Under the pieces are notes generated by a model that made no database searches, was not told where the DNA came from, and saw nothing but the letters and a program-made list of their open reading frames with translations. Positions 1 through 8,483 of a DNA stretch of 64,000 nucleotides are shown here, in pieces. Within the stretch, counting starts at the first letter, position 1. Every line of letters begins with the position of its first letter. This DNA is from Azospirillum oryzae. GTDB lineage: Bacteria > Pseudomonadota > Alphaproteobacteria > Azospirillales > Azospirillaceae. The position numbers and the translations under genes are program-made. The stretch lies in assembly GCF_900177515.1 (NCBI RefSeq), contig NZ_FXAK01000009.1, positions 372,001-436,000 of the forward strand, given 5' to 3'.

Positions 1-24
1 CCGCCATGAAGAAACGGTGACACT

Positions 25-321
25 ATGAGTCTTTCAGCCCATTACATCGTGTCATGCCAAACGGATGGCTGGTTCATCATGCTGGAAGGGGAGCGCTACG
101 GCCCCTTTCTCGACGGTCAGGTCGGCGCCCTCATCGCCGCGGTGCAGGCTGCCAACCATGCCGGAAAGGACGGCCACGATGCCCGCGTGCTGTTGCGCGC
201 GAAGAACGGGTGCGTCTCCACCGCCTGGATCTTCGGCACCGAAAGCTACCCGTCGCGTACACCTCCATCCAGGGCGCGAAATCCATCGGCGCATAAGGTG
301 GCGGCAGACCGATGCCGCTGA
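25..321 (+). CDS. Small DUF2188-like protein with a replaced C-terminus
   Basis: The frame encodes 98 residues. Residues 5-70 look like the DUF2188 type of small alpha/beta protein: an opening YIV strand, a WFIMLEGERYGPF core, an alanine-rich helix and a final strand around RVLLRAKNG. Its function is unknown. After about residue 73 (near base 245) the reading frame runs antisense through a transglutaminase fragment, so the last 25 residues (proline, serine and arginine rich) are probably not native. The native protein would have ended near WIFGTES plus a few residues. The next gene lies tail to tail with it. The family name is tentative; that the N-terminal part is coding is more secure. Confidence 0.5.
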   Translation: MSLSAHYIVSCQTDGWFIMLEGERYGPFLDGQVGALIAAVQAANHAGKDGHDARVLLRAKNGCVSTAWIFGTESYPSRTPPSRARNPSAHKVAADRCR

Positions 322-396
322 TGTAGCCGGTGTAGTAACGCGCGGGAATGTTCATCGCGCGGCAGCGTGTTGCACGGAGATGGCGCGGGTCGCAAA
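246..396 (-). pseudogene. Transglutaminase-like protein, internal fragment
   Basis: On the minus strand, bases about 396 to 246 read as a stretch typical of bacterial transglutaminase-like cysteine proteases: a CRAMNIPARYYTGYI segment followed by a PMDF..WMEVY segment, which in intact members surrounds the catalytic His/Asp region. There is no catalytic Cys region and no C-terminal part. The fragment starts where similarity of the neighbouring regulator to its own family stops (about base 395) and ends where the small plus-strand gene loses its own sequence (about base 245). It is therefore a relic wedged between two other truncated genes. The family match is from recognition of the motif, not from a search. 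Confidence 0.55.
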
Positions 397-3210
397 GGCC
401 CCGTTTGCCAGCAACTGAGCCAAATCGATGGTTGCACGCAGCTCCCAAGCGCGTGCACCCTGCTCTCTGGCCAGGGATATCGCTTCATTCAGGATTTTTT
501 GGCTTTCCTCAATATTGTTGCTCTGAAGATGGGTAATCCTGGCTTTGAAACGCAGTAGCTCCGCCATTAAGAACAGTTCGCCATTGCTTTTGCAGCGCAA
601 GATCGTCAATTCCACCAGTTCCGCTGCTTCGGCCAACCGGGCCTCTTGGATCAGGCCTTGTGCGACTGCAATCGAAAAGGATGTTGTCAGAAGTTCGTAT
701 CGGGCAGTCCGGAGCTGGGAGAGGCTCTTTTCGACCGCAGAGATCGCGTCCCCAGTGCACCCGCGCTGGATCGCCAACTCGCCGCGAACGCCGCCGACCG
801 CTGCGATATAGGGTCCAAGCGCGTTCACGTCAGCGCATTCACCGAAGTCCTTCAGCGCCTCTTCAGCCGCATCCAGGTCGCCCATCCACAAATAGACGTT
901 GATGGACCAGATCAAGGCGATGCAAAGGGTAACCGGATGATCCAGTTGCGCAGCTTCACGCACAGTCTGACGAGCGATGAGGCCGGCCTGCTCGGAGTCT
1001 CCACACAGCCACAATGTCCGCGCCAGCGCAATGCCGGATCGGTTCCTGTGATCGAACCCATAGTGGATGGTGCGGCCGCGCTGCGATGGCGGGCTATGTT
1101 TCAATGAAAGTTCGAGTTCCCCGCGAGCACGGATCTGGTCGCCGGAAAGGTGATGGGAGATGCCTGACAACGAGTAGGCGATGCCCATCGCTTCCGGCTC
1201 ACCAATCGTCTGCGCAACCTCAACGGCGCGCCCGGCATATGACATGGCGACATCATATTCCCCGATGCGTTCATGGAAAATGTGCAAACGGCCCAGCATG
1301 CGAAGCTGGCTCCAATGGTCTTCAAGTGCGGTCGCAACCTCAAGTGAGCGGGTGAGAGCGTTGCCAGCTGCTTCGCTGTTGCCGCGGGTGAACATGAGCG
1401 CGATGCCGAGCGACCCCTGGAGTTCAAGCTCGATCGCCGTCCCGCGCTGGCTCTCCTCGATGTCCGAAAGCGCGCGGGCACACCAGGTCCGAGCCTCGGT
1501 CAGGTACGACAGAGTCAGAAAGACCGGAGCGCTGGCTGCGGCAAGACGAATACCGATCTTGAGATCCCCATCTCGACCAAAGCTCCATTCAAGCGCGCTG
1601 CGGATGTTGCCGAACTGCTGGCGAAGGGATTGAACATCCTGCAATACGTCTTCCTTCTGATCGGCCAGTGCTTCGAGCTCCCTGAGGAAAAAGCCGGCAT
1701 GACGACGGAATGCCGTAGAATATTCCTGCGCGCCCCGGCCAAGGAGCTTCTCTCGCGTGTAGGCGCGCGTCATCTCCAGCAGGCGATAGGTTCCAGTGCC
1801 GCATGACCGGTCCGGCGCAACGAGTGATTTCGATGACAGCTCGTCCAGCGCAACAGCCACTTCGTCTGCTCTGATTTCCGTGTCTGCAACGACCTCCAGC
1901 GCCGCATCGATGGAAAAGGGACCCACGAAAACCGAAAGGCGCTCGAAAACGATCTGCTCAATCTCAGAGAGAAGGTCATAGCTCCAGTCGAGTGTCGCCT
2001 GAAGGGTCTGCTGCCGCGGACGGGCTGTGCGCCGTCCCGACCAACCAAAACTGAATCTCTCGCCGAGCTGGCGGGCGGTGGCCGGTATGCCGTGCGTTGC
2101 GACGCGCACGGCAGCGAGCTCGATCGGCAGCGCCATTCCGTCCAATCGGTGACACATGCCTGCGATCAGACGAGCGGCGCGCTCGTCGACCTCCAACGAA
2201 CTGTCGGCCTCCGTCGCGCGCTCGCAGAACAGTTGGACCGCCGGATAGGAGAGCAACTGCTCCAGCGTGAGGTTGGAGGCGTCCTCGGGATAGCCGAGAG
2301 CGTCGAGGCGGTGAATATGCTCGCCGCGTACGCGCAACGGCTCGCGCGATGTCGCAAGAACGCGAACCTTCGGCGCATCGTCCATTATCCGTTCAACAAG
2401 CTGGGCCGCCGCTTCAATGACGTGCTCGCAGTTGTCAAACAGAAGCAGGAAGGGTTGATCGCGGACATGACCAAGAATGACCGCCAACGGATCATCGCTA
2501 TGCACCCGGATTCCCATAGCGCCCGCCGTCATTGAGGGAACCAGTGCTGAGTTTTCAAGCATGCCGAGATCGACAAACGCCACCTGTCCTTTGAAGGCCT
2601 CGGTCAGTTCGTGTCCGATCTCAATCGCAAGCGATGTTTTTCCGACACCGGCCGGTCCTACGATTGTAAAGAGCGGTGTGTCGATCACACGCCTTTGCAG
2701 AAGTTGAACGTCACGCTCCCGCCCAATGAGACGATTAAGGCGTGCCGGAACATTCAAGGCGCTCACCGTCGACCGGTTATCGGCATCCGGGACAATCGCT
2801 GTTGGCGGAACCGGGGGCGCTCCTGGCACGCTCTGTCTTTCCACCGGTGCCACGAATGCATATCCGACGCCGACCTGTGTCGCGATGTAGCGTGCACCAT
2901 CCTCGCCATCTCCCAGGAGCTTGCGAAGTCCGGCCATGTGAAAGCGCAGGCTGCCATCCTCGACAACCACGTCCGTCCAGATCCTCTTGAGCAGTTCGCG
3001 TTTGGATAGGACACGTCCGGGTTGTTCGGTCAGGACGACAAGCAGATCAAACGACCGGCCGCCGATCTGTACGGGCTCGCCATCACGGGTCAGCAGCCGT
3101 TCGCCTGGGGACAAACAGAAGGGTCCAAAGTACATCCGTTCTTGAACCGATTTGCTCTCCAAGTCCGTCACGATTGCGTTTCTCCCAATGCCCGCTGTGC
3201 CTGAGTCCAA
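352..3210 (-). CDS. Winged-helix/NB-ARC-type ATPase/TPR transcriptional regulator
   Basis: This 952-residue regulator has three parts. Residues 26-120 form an OmpR/PhoB-type winged helix. Residues about 155-330 form a STAND-type ATPase with Walker A GPAGVGKTS (185-193), Walker B FLLLFDN (254-260) and a TSREPL sensor. Residues about 500-930 are helical and TPR-like. Proteins of this kind bind DNA and respond to a ligand or protein sensed by the ATPase/TPR part; the target is unknown. The first start is at 3210, but Met26 (base 3135), which begins the winged helix, is an equally good start. The C-terminus looks cut: after DLAQLLA the last 15 or so residues come from the adjoining transglutaminase fragment, and roughly 40 family residues are missing. 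It may still fold, since the loss is at the end of the TPR region. Confidence 0.8.
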   Translation of the reverse strand: MDSGTAGIGRNAIVTDLESKSVQERMYFGPFCLSPGERLLTRDGEPVQIGGRSFDLLVVLTEQPGRVLSKRELLKRIWTDVVVEDGSLRFHMAGLRKLLGDGEDGARYIATQVGVGYAFVAPVERQSVPGAPPVPPTAIVPDADNRSTVSALNVPARLNRLIGRERDVQLLQRRVIDTPLFTIVGPAGVGKTSLAIEIGHELTEAFKGQVAFVDLGMLENSALVPSMTAGAMGIRVHSDDPLAVILGHVRDQPFLLLFDNCEHVIEAAAQLVERIMDDAPKVRVLATSREPLRVRGEHIHRLDALGYPEDASNLTLEQLLSYPAVQLFCERATEADSSLEVDERAARLIAGMCHRLDGMALPIELAAVRVATHGIPATARQLGERFSFGWSGRRTARPRQQTLQATLDWSYDLLSEIEQIVFERLSVFVGPFSIDAALEVVADTEIRADEVAVALDELSSKSLVAPDRSCGTGTYRLLEMTRAYTREKLLGRGAQEYSTAFRRHAGFFLRELEALADQKEDVLQDVQSLRQQFGNIRSALEWSFGRDGDLKIGIRLAAASAPVFLTLSYLTEARTWCARALSDIEESQRGTAIELELQGSLGIALMFTRGNSEAAGNALTRSLEVATALEDHWSQLRMLGRLHIFHERIGEYDVAMSYAGRAVEVAQTIGEPEAMGIAYSLSGISHHLSGDQIRARGELELSLKHSPPSQRGRTIHYGFDHRNRSGIALARTLWLCGDSEQAGLIARQTVREAAQLDHPVTLCIALIWSINVYLWMGDLDAAEEALKDFGECADVNALGPYIAAVGGVRGELAIQRGCTGDAISAVEKSLSQLRTARYELLTTSFSIAVAQGLIQEARLAEAAELVELTILRCKSNGELFLMAELLRFKARITHLQSNNIEESQKILNEAISLAREQGARAWELRATIDLAQLLANGAFATRAISVQHAAAR

Positions 3211-3772
3211 TGTATCGTTGCATGGTGGATGCAGTGAAATCCGGGGACGAGCCGCTCTCTTGACAAACCTGATCCGTTTGGTGCGGTTGGCCGCCGCAAG
3301 GCAGGCATTCCTCGTCCTGTTTGTTGATCATGGGGCAGGCGCCATGTGGATATGAGCCGGCGCATCTCTCCTGGACGAAACTATGTCCGATAGAAGTCCT
3401 CTCAGCCAAGCTACACTCTTAGAGAGTTCACCGAGACACGGAGTGGGTGCCTGCGTGCCGGTCGGTTGGTGTGAGCACAGCCCGCCTCCCGTGTCTTCTC
3501 CGCATAGGACAGCATTTGCGGAGTTGACGCTCCACAGACTGCCATGACGCCAGACCTCCATGCCGTCACTGTCTCCGTCCCATGATCATTCTTGGAAGTA
3601 AGGCCTCCCTTGGTTGTATCATTGATGTGTCGCGGAGCAGTGAGAATGAATGCATTTGTATCTTGGGGCGTTTCAAATACATTGCGATACATGTTTCCAA
3701 AGAAGTGAGGTTTGCGAATTTGATTGCCGGCGCCAACCGCATGCTTTGTGTCCCCATGCCGGAGCAACCGGA
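3211..3772. other. Long intergenic region, no gene recognised
   Basis: This 560-base stretch lies upstream of both minus-strand neighbours only in part: it is 5' of the large regulator and 3' of the ABC-F gene. Several open frames exist on both strands, but none shows a plausible ribosome binding site together with a recognisable protein. A TTGACA hexamer at 3260-3265 is the only promoter-like word noticed. The base composition is less GC-rich than in the genes around it, especially at 3590-3730. Confidence 0.5.
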
Positions 3773-5383
3773 TCACCGTTGAGACGATCCACCTCCACCG
3801 GTAAAGGATGCGAGGTCCAGCCGCCGTTCGATGCCGATGTTAGACATGAAGGTCTCGTCATGGCTGACCAGCAGGATGGCGCCGTCGTAGGATCTCAGTC
3901 CCGCTTCCATGGCTTCGACCGATTCGATGTCCAGGTGGTTGGTCGGTTCGTCCAGGATCAGCAGCGCCGGTGGCCGTGGCCCGCCCAGCACACAGGCTAG
4001 GCCGGCGCGCAGCGTCTGCCCGCCACTCAGCGTTCCCACCTGTTGCAGGGCGGCGTCCGCCCGGAACAGGAAGCGGGCGAGTGCCGCCCGGCAGGCATTG
4101 TCGGTTGCGCCGGGATTGAGGCGTTTGAAGTTGTCCAGGATCGACATAGCGGGATCGAGGATGCCGACACGCTGGTCCAGCATGGCGAAGTCGACGGCAA
4201 CCGACACCGTCCCCCGCATCGGGGCGATCCCGCCGGCGATCAGCGTCAGCAGCGTCGTCTTGCCCGAACCGTTCGGCCCGACGATGACGACCCGTTCCGG
4301 CCCCTCCATGGTGAAGGAGAGATCGCGGATGATCGGATGGTCAGGGTCATGACCGGCGGTGATGTCGTCCAGCCGCAGGACGGTCCTGTTGGCCGGAAGC
4401 CCGGTGGGCGGCAGCGCCAGCGAAAGGTCCTGCAGGACCTCGATGCGGGACCGTGCCGAGGCGAGTGCGGCCTGGGTCTCCGCCCGCTGGCGATCGGCCA
4501 GTCTGGTGCCGGCACCCCGGCTTGCCTCGGCATTGCTTTTGCGCGCGCCCAGCAGGATGCGGGGCATGTCGCCTTGCGCTGCCTTCCGTGACCCGGCTGC
4601 ATCGCGCCGGTCCTGCCGTTCCGCCGCGCGTTGCGCTTTACGTCGGACCTCGGCCGCCTGCTTTTCCGCGTAGGCCAGATCCTGCTGTGCGGCTTCCAGT
4701 TCCGTCGCCTTGCGTTCGCGATAGTGCGTCCAGTTGCCGCCATAACGGGCGACACCCAGCGAGGTCAGTTCGACGATGGCGTCCATCCGGTCGAGAAGCT
4801 CGCGGTCGTGGCTGACCACGATCGCTCCGGCCCGCCAACCGGCGAGGAGGGTGATCACCGCTTCGCGGCCGGAGCGGTCGAGGTTGTTGGTCGGCTCGTC
4901 GAGCAGCAGGAAATCCGGGTCGGCGAAGATCGCCGCGGCAAGGCTGGCGCGCGTCCGCTGGCCGCCCGAGAGTTCGGCCAGCCGGGTATCGGGACCGGCA
5001 TCGAGCCCGACACGGGCCAGGGCGGCGGTGATGCGGTCGGCCAGCGTCCAATCGGCGTCCGCCAGTTCCTCCACGCTTGCCGCTCCGGCCTCGGCGCGGT
5101 GCAGAAGGGCGAGCGCTCTGGTCACGCCGAATAGGTCGGCTATTGTTTCCCGCTCGCCGGGTTGGACCGTCTGTCTCAGCAGACCGAGCGTACCGGTGAC
5201 CCGGACGCTGCCGGCGAGCGGCTGAAGTTCTCCGGTGATGAGCTTCAGCAGGGTCGACTTGCCGATGCCGTTCCGTCCGACGAGGCCGGTGCGCTCTTGC
5301 CCGAAATTCAGGTCGACACCGGTCAGGACGCTGTGGCCATCGGGCGTCGCCCAAGCGATCCGGGACAGGGAGATGGAGGCCAT
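3773..5383 (-). CDS. ABC-F family ATPase (two ATP-binding cassettes, no membrane domain)
   Basis: The protein has 536 residues from the ATG at 5383, which is preceded by AAGGAG at good spacing. The frame stays open further upstream, but that part runs through the intergenic operator and the divergent gene. Cassette 1 has Walker A GRNGIGKST (37-45), an LSGGQ signature and Walker B ending DEPTNNLD. Cassette 2 has GPNGSGKTT, LSGGQ and DEPTNHLD. A charged helical linker rich in Arg, Ala and Glu joins them, and there is no transmembrane segment, as expected for ABC-F proteins. These act on the ribosome, either as translation factors or by protecting against antibiotics. Divergent pairing with a TetR gene favours an inducible resistance or stress role, but this is inference. 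Confidence 0.85.
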   Translation of the reverse strand: MASISLSRIAWATPDGHSVLTGVDLNFGQERTGLVGRNGIGKSTLLKLITGELQPLAGSVRVTGTLGLLRQTVQPGERETIADLFGVTRALALLHRAEAGAASVEELADADWTLADRITAALARVGLDAGPDTRLAELSGGQRTRASLAAAIFADPDFLLLDEPTNNLDRSGREAVITLLAGWRAGAIVVSHDRELLDRMDAIVELTSLGVARYGGNWTHYRERKATELEAAQQDLAYAEKQAAEVRRKAQRAAERQDRRDAAGSRKAAQGDMPRILLGARKSNAEASRGAGTRLADRQRAETQAALASARSRIEVLQDLSLALPPTGLPANRTVLRLDDITAGHDPDHPIIRDLSFTMEGPERVVIVGPNGSGKTTLLTLIAGGIAPMRGTVSVAVDFAMLDQRVGILDPAMSILDNFKRLNPGATDNACRAALARFLFRADAALQQVGTLSGGQTLRAGLACVLGGPRPPALLILDEPTNHLDIESVEAMEAGLRSYDGAILLVSHDETFMSNIGIERRLDLASFTGGGGSSQR

Positions 5384-5406
5384 GCGTCGCTCCTTGTTGA
5401 TTTCAG

Positions 5407-5434
5407 GATATCGGCACGCAATCGTGCTGATATC
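5407..5434. promoter_or_regulatory. 28-bp palindrome, candidate TetR operator
   Basis: The left arm GATATCGGCACG (5407-5418) and right arm CGTGCTGATATC (5423-5434) are inverted repeats matching at 11 of 12 positions around a CAAT spacer. The site sits between the ABC-F start (5383) and the TetR start (5499), 23 bases from the former. Position and symmetry suit autoregulation and control of the ABC-F gene by the TetR protein. Confidence 0.65.
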
Positions 5435-5498
5435 AGGCGCCGATGGAAAACGCAACGGAACTGTGCTGTTTTGACGGAGTATGGAAAGCTGAAGGGAC

Positions 5499-6161
5499 AT
5501 GAAGGTGGACACCGGCGGACGCAAGGCAGGAGGGAGACCGACTAGGGAGCAGGCCGCGGCCATCAATGCGCGCATCCTGGACGGCGCCCGGGCCGTCTTC
5601 TGCCGCAAGGGCGTCGCCAACAGCGGTTTGGAAGAGATAGCGGCCGAACTTGGCGTGTCCAAGCACACGCTTTACCGCCGTTACCCCAACAAAGCCGCCC
5701 TTCTCGAAGCCGTGGTCGGGCGCGATGTCGGGCGGTTCCGCGAAGCCCTGCTGTCCGCCGCCGCCGGCGAGGGTGGGGCGGGGGCGCTCGGCGCGCTGCG
5801 CCGCGCCGCGTTCCGCTATGTCGAGATCGGGTCGTCGCGCGATTACGCCGCCTTTTATTTGTCCGTCAGCGCCGAGGCCGCGGTTTCGCCGGTTCTCCGG
5901 GAGCGGCTGGCATCCTGGTCGCTCGATGCGCTGGAACCGCTGGTCGGGTTTGTTGCCGCCGCACAAGAGACGGGCGAACTGCGACCGGGCGATCCGGCTT
6001 CGGTCTGCGGGATCCTGATCGACCTGCTGGAGGGCGTCAACAACCGGATCCGACTTGGTGACGATGGACTTGGCGACGATGGGACGGCAGGCGGGCCATC
6101 CCTCTTGCGGCTGTTCGAGGAGCGCTGGGCGGTCTTCACCACTGCCTTCGGAAACAGCTGA
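5499..6161 (+). CDS. TetR/AcrR family transcriptional regulator
   Basis: The product has 220 residues. Residues 17-75 are a TetR helix-turn-helix domain (RILDGARAVFCRKGV, then LEEIAAELGVSKHTLYRRYPNKAALLEAV). The rest is a helical ligand-binding and dimerisation domain with no recognised ligand. The gene is divergent from the ABC-F ATPase with a near-perfect 28-bp palindrome between them, so it probably represses both promoters until an inducer binds. It ends 9 bases from the convergent sensor kinase stop. A Gly/Asp-rich insertion near residues 186-196 is a minor oddity. Confidence 0.88.
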   Translation: MKVDTGGRKAGGRPTREQAAAINARILDGARAVFCRKGVANSGLEEIAAELGVSKHTLYRRYPNKAALLEAVVGRDVGRFREALLSAAAGEGGAGALGALRRAAFRYVEIGSSRDYAAFYLSVSAEAAVSPVLRERLASWSLDALEPLVGFVAAAQETGELRPGDPASVCGILIDLLEGVNNRIRLGDDGLGDDGTAGGPSLLRLFEERWAVFTTAFGNS

Positions 6162-6170
6162 CTACCCCTG

Positions 6171-7520
6171 TCAGCCGAGCGTCACCTCCGCGCAGAGGCC
6201 GCCGGTACGCCGGTTCCGTAGCGTCAGCGACCCGCCGATCGCCAGCGCCAGCTGGTGGGCGATAGCCAGCCCTAGGCCGGTTCCGCCGGAATCGCGGTTG
6301 CGGGACTGTTCCAGCCGGTAGAAGGGCTGGAGGACGTCGGTGAGCTGATGTTCCGGAATGCCGGGGCCGCTGTCGCGAACAGCGATGCCGATCCGGCCGA
6401 CGCCGTCCCGGGTCACCGTGATCTCGACCTCTCCGGCGAATTTCAGTGCGTTGTCGATCAGGTTGGTCAGGATGCGGCGCAGCGCGTGCGGCCGGGTGGT
6501 CAGGACCGTACCGGGGAGCCCGCGGACGGTCACCGGCTTGCCCATATCCTGATAGTCGAAGGCGAGGCTCTCGACGAAGGACCCGACATCGATGCGGGCC
6601 GGAATCTCGACATCGCCATGGGCGCTGCGCGCATATGCCACCCCTTCGCGCACCAGCCGTTCGATCTGCGACAGGTCCCGGAGCAGCCGCTCCTTCTCCG
6701 GACTGTCCTCCGCCATCTCGACCCGCAGCGCCATGCGGGTAATCGGTGTTTGCAGGTCGTGGGAGATGGCGGCGAGGATCCGCACGCGCTCCTCCAGGTA
6801 ATGGCCGATCCTGTCGCGCATTGCGTTGAAGGCGGTCGCGGCATGGGCGACCTCGCTCGGGCCGTCCTCCTCCAGCCGTGCCGACGTGCCGCCGGGATCG
6901 AGCGTCTCGGCCGCCTTGGCGAAGCGCGCCAGCGGGCGGATCGCCTGCCGCACGGCGAACCAGGTACAGAGGAGCAGCAGCAGGAGTTGGCCGGCCAGCA
7001 GGAGGGGGAGCCATGCGGCGAGCGGCATGAGGGCCGGCATCACGTCGATCGTCACCAGGGAGCCATCGCCGAGCGTGACATGGGCCTGAAGATGCGGGTG
7101 GTCACCGGGAATGCTTTCGACCACCACCGGGAAACCGGCACCGGCGCCGCTGTTGATGGCACCGTTGATGGCTTGGGCAATCTCCCCGCCGCGGCTGCCC
7201 AACTCGGGCACGCCCGGCAGGCCGGCGCCAAGCTCGTAGCGGTAGGTGCGCCGCTCCAGCATCGGCAGCCAACGGCCGCGCTCCTCCGGCGGCAGGCGGT
7301 CGAGCAGGGCGACGGAGGTCGCCACATCCCACTCCAGCGTGCCGAGCATCATCGCCTTGGCGGCACTGGTGCGCTCCAGGAACAGTGCGCCGAAGGACAG
7401 GCCATGCGCCAGGACGAGCCCGGTCAGGAGGATGAGGAACAGCCGCCAGCGCAGGGTGCGCGGTGGATGCAGGAAGTGCTGGAACCGGCGGATTGCGCCC
7501 TTCATGGCCTTGTCCCTCAT
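6171..7520 (-). CDS. Sensor histidine kinase of a two-component system
   Basis: The product has 449 residues. It has a first membrane helix at 25-48, a periplasmic domain at about 50-160, a second helix at 165-190, HAMP at 190-242, and HisKA with the phospho-accepting His254 in AISHDLQTP. The HATPase domain has an N box around NLIDNALKFAG, a G1 box DSGPGIP and a G2 box GTGLGLAIAHQLA. It should autophosphorylate His254 in response to a periplasmic cue and pass the phosphate to the adjacent response regulator. Its ATG overlaps the regulator stop as ATGA, so the two are translationally coupled. The periplasmic domain gives no clue to the signal. Confidence 0.92.
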   Translation of the reverse strand: MRDKAMKGAIRRFQHFLHPPRTLRWRLFLILLTGLVLAHGLSFGALFLERTSAAKAMMLGTLEWDVATSVALLDRLPPEERGRWLPMLERRTYRYELGAGLPGVPELGSRGGEIAQAINGAINSGAGAGFPVVVESIPGDHPHLQAHVTLGDGSLVTIDVMPALMPLAAWLPLLLAGQLLLLLLCTWFAVRQAIRPLARFAKAAETLDPGGTSARLEEDGPSEVAHAATAFNAMRDRIGHYLEERVRILAAISHDLQTPITRMALRVEMAEDSPEKERLLRDLSQIERLVREGVAYARSAHGDVEIPARIDVGSFVESLAFDYQDMGKPVTVRGLPGTVLTTRPHALRRILTNLIDNALKFAGEVEITVTRDGVGRIGIAVRDSGPGIPEHQLTDVLQPFYRLEQSRNRDSGGTGLGLAIAHQLALAIGGSLTLRNRRTGGLCAEVTLG

Positions 7521-8257
7521 GGCCGTGCTCTCGTGATCTCCACCGGCATCGCCAGCACATAGCCTTCGTTGCGGACCGTCTTGATGTGGCTGGGCTCGCG
7601 CGCGTCGTCGCGCAGCCGTTGCCGGAGCCGGCTGACCAGCAGGTCGATCGACCGCTCGAACAGCTCAGCCTCGCGCCCCTGCGTCAGGTTCAGGAGCTGG
7701 TCGCGCGACAGGACCCGTTGCGGGTGGTCGAGGAAGACGCGGAGCAGCCGGTATTCGGCACCACTCAGTGCGACGGCCGTGCCGTCCTGGTCGAGCAGAT
7801 GGCGGGCGACGGTGTCGAGCCGCCAGCTGCCGAACCTCAGCAGCTGCCCGGCCTCGCTGATCTGGAGGTTGGGCGGCAGCATGCGCGCCCGGCGCAGGAT
7901 CGCCTTGATGCGGGCCAGCAGCTCGCGCGCGGCGAACGGCTTCGCCAGATAGTCGTCGGCCCCCATCTCCAGGCCGAGGATGCGGTCCATCTCGTCGTTG
8001 CGTGCGGTCAGCATCAGGACCGGCGTCGTGGCGTGCCGGCCGGTGCGAAGCTCCCGGCACAGCATCAGCCCGTCGTCGCCCGGCATCATGATGTCGAGCA
8101 CGATGAGATCCACCCGGTCGCGTTCCAGGAACGACCGCATCTGCCGGCCGTCCGCGGCGAGGGTCACGCGCAGGCCGTTCCTCTTCAGATAGCCGGACAC
8201 CAGTTCCCGGATGTCCCGGTCGTCGTCGACGATCAGGACGTGGTCGATGTGATCCAT
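7517..8257 (-). CDS. OmpR-family DNA-binding response regulator
   Basis: This 246-residue regulator has a receiver domain at 1-120 with acidic pocket Asp11/Asp12, phospho-acceptor Asp55 in LIVLDIMMP, the conserved Thr in LMLTA and Lys106 in LAKPF. A winged helix follows at about 140-240 with an RLRQRLRDD recognition region. It is first in an operon with the sensor kinase. The 226 bases before it are shared with the divergent hydrolase gene. Targets are unknown; the adjacent hydrolase/DipZ genes are possible but have their own candidate operator. Confidence 0.92.
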   Translation of the reverse strand: MDHIDHVLIVDDDRDIRELVSGYLKRNGLRVTLAADGRQMRSFLERDRVDLIVLDIMMPGDDGLMLCRELRTGRHATTPVLMLTARNDEMDRILGLEMGADDYLAKPFAARELLARIKAILRRARMLPPNLQISEAGQLLRFGSWRLDTVARHLLDQDGTAVALSGAEYRLLRVFLDHPQRVLSRDQLLNLTQGREAELFERSIDLLVSRLRQRLRDDAREPSHIKTVRNEGYVLAMPVEITRARP

Positions 8258-8444
8258 TCGGTCGAACCCCGCTGCTGTTCGGCGGTCTTATGACGGGTGG
8301 AGTCCTGCCCGCATCCGGCGGTTTGTGTCGGTCTGTATCCGCCGCGTCGGCCGATACATGCCGGTACAAGAATCCCCCTGCCGCAAGCCGGCATCCGCAT
8401 CGTTCCGTCTGGACAGCCCGCCTTTCAGCGATGTACTTATCAAA

Positions 8445-8467
8445 ATAATCATTATGACGCAAATTAC
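8445..8467 (+). promoter_or_regulatory. Operator-like site, copy 1 (shared with the OhrR promoter)
   Basis: The site begins ATAATCATTATGA and ends AAATTAC. It lies 16 bases upstream of the exported hydrolase start, beside its ribosome binding site (GAGGAG). The same 23-base sequence, with 19 identical positions, occurs inverted at 11713-11735 in front of the OhrR-type regulator. A short inverted repeat ATAAT-C-ATTAT lies inside it. A MarR dimer is the obvious candidate ligand. Confidence 0.7.
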
Positions 8468-8483
8468 ATGAGGAGATGCCTCC

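Noticed and set aside
3411..3776. Minus-strand frame of about 120 codons in the long intergenic region
   Set aside because: It has no recognisable motif and no ribosome site, and it overlaps the end of the ABC-F gene by a few bases. Composition looks non-coding.
5384..5668. N-terminal extension of the ABC-F protein
   Set aside because: The open frame continues upstream but crosses the palindrome and the divergent TetR gene. The AAGGAG site before 5383 fixes the start.
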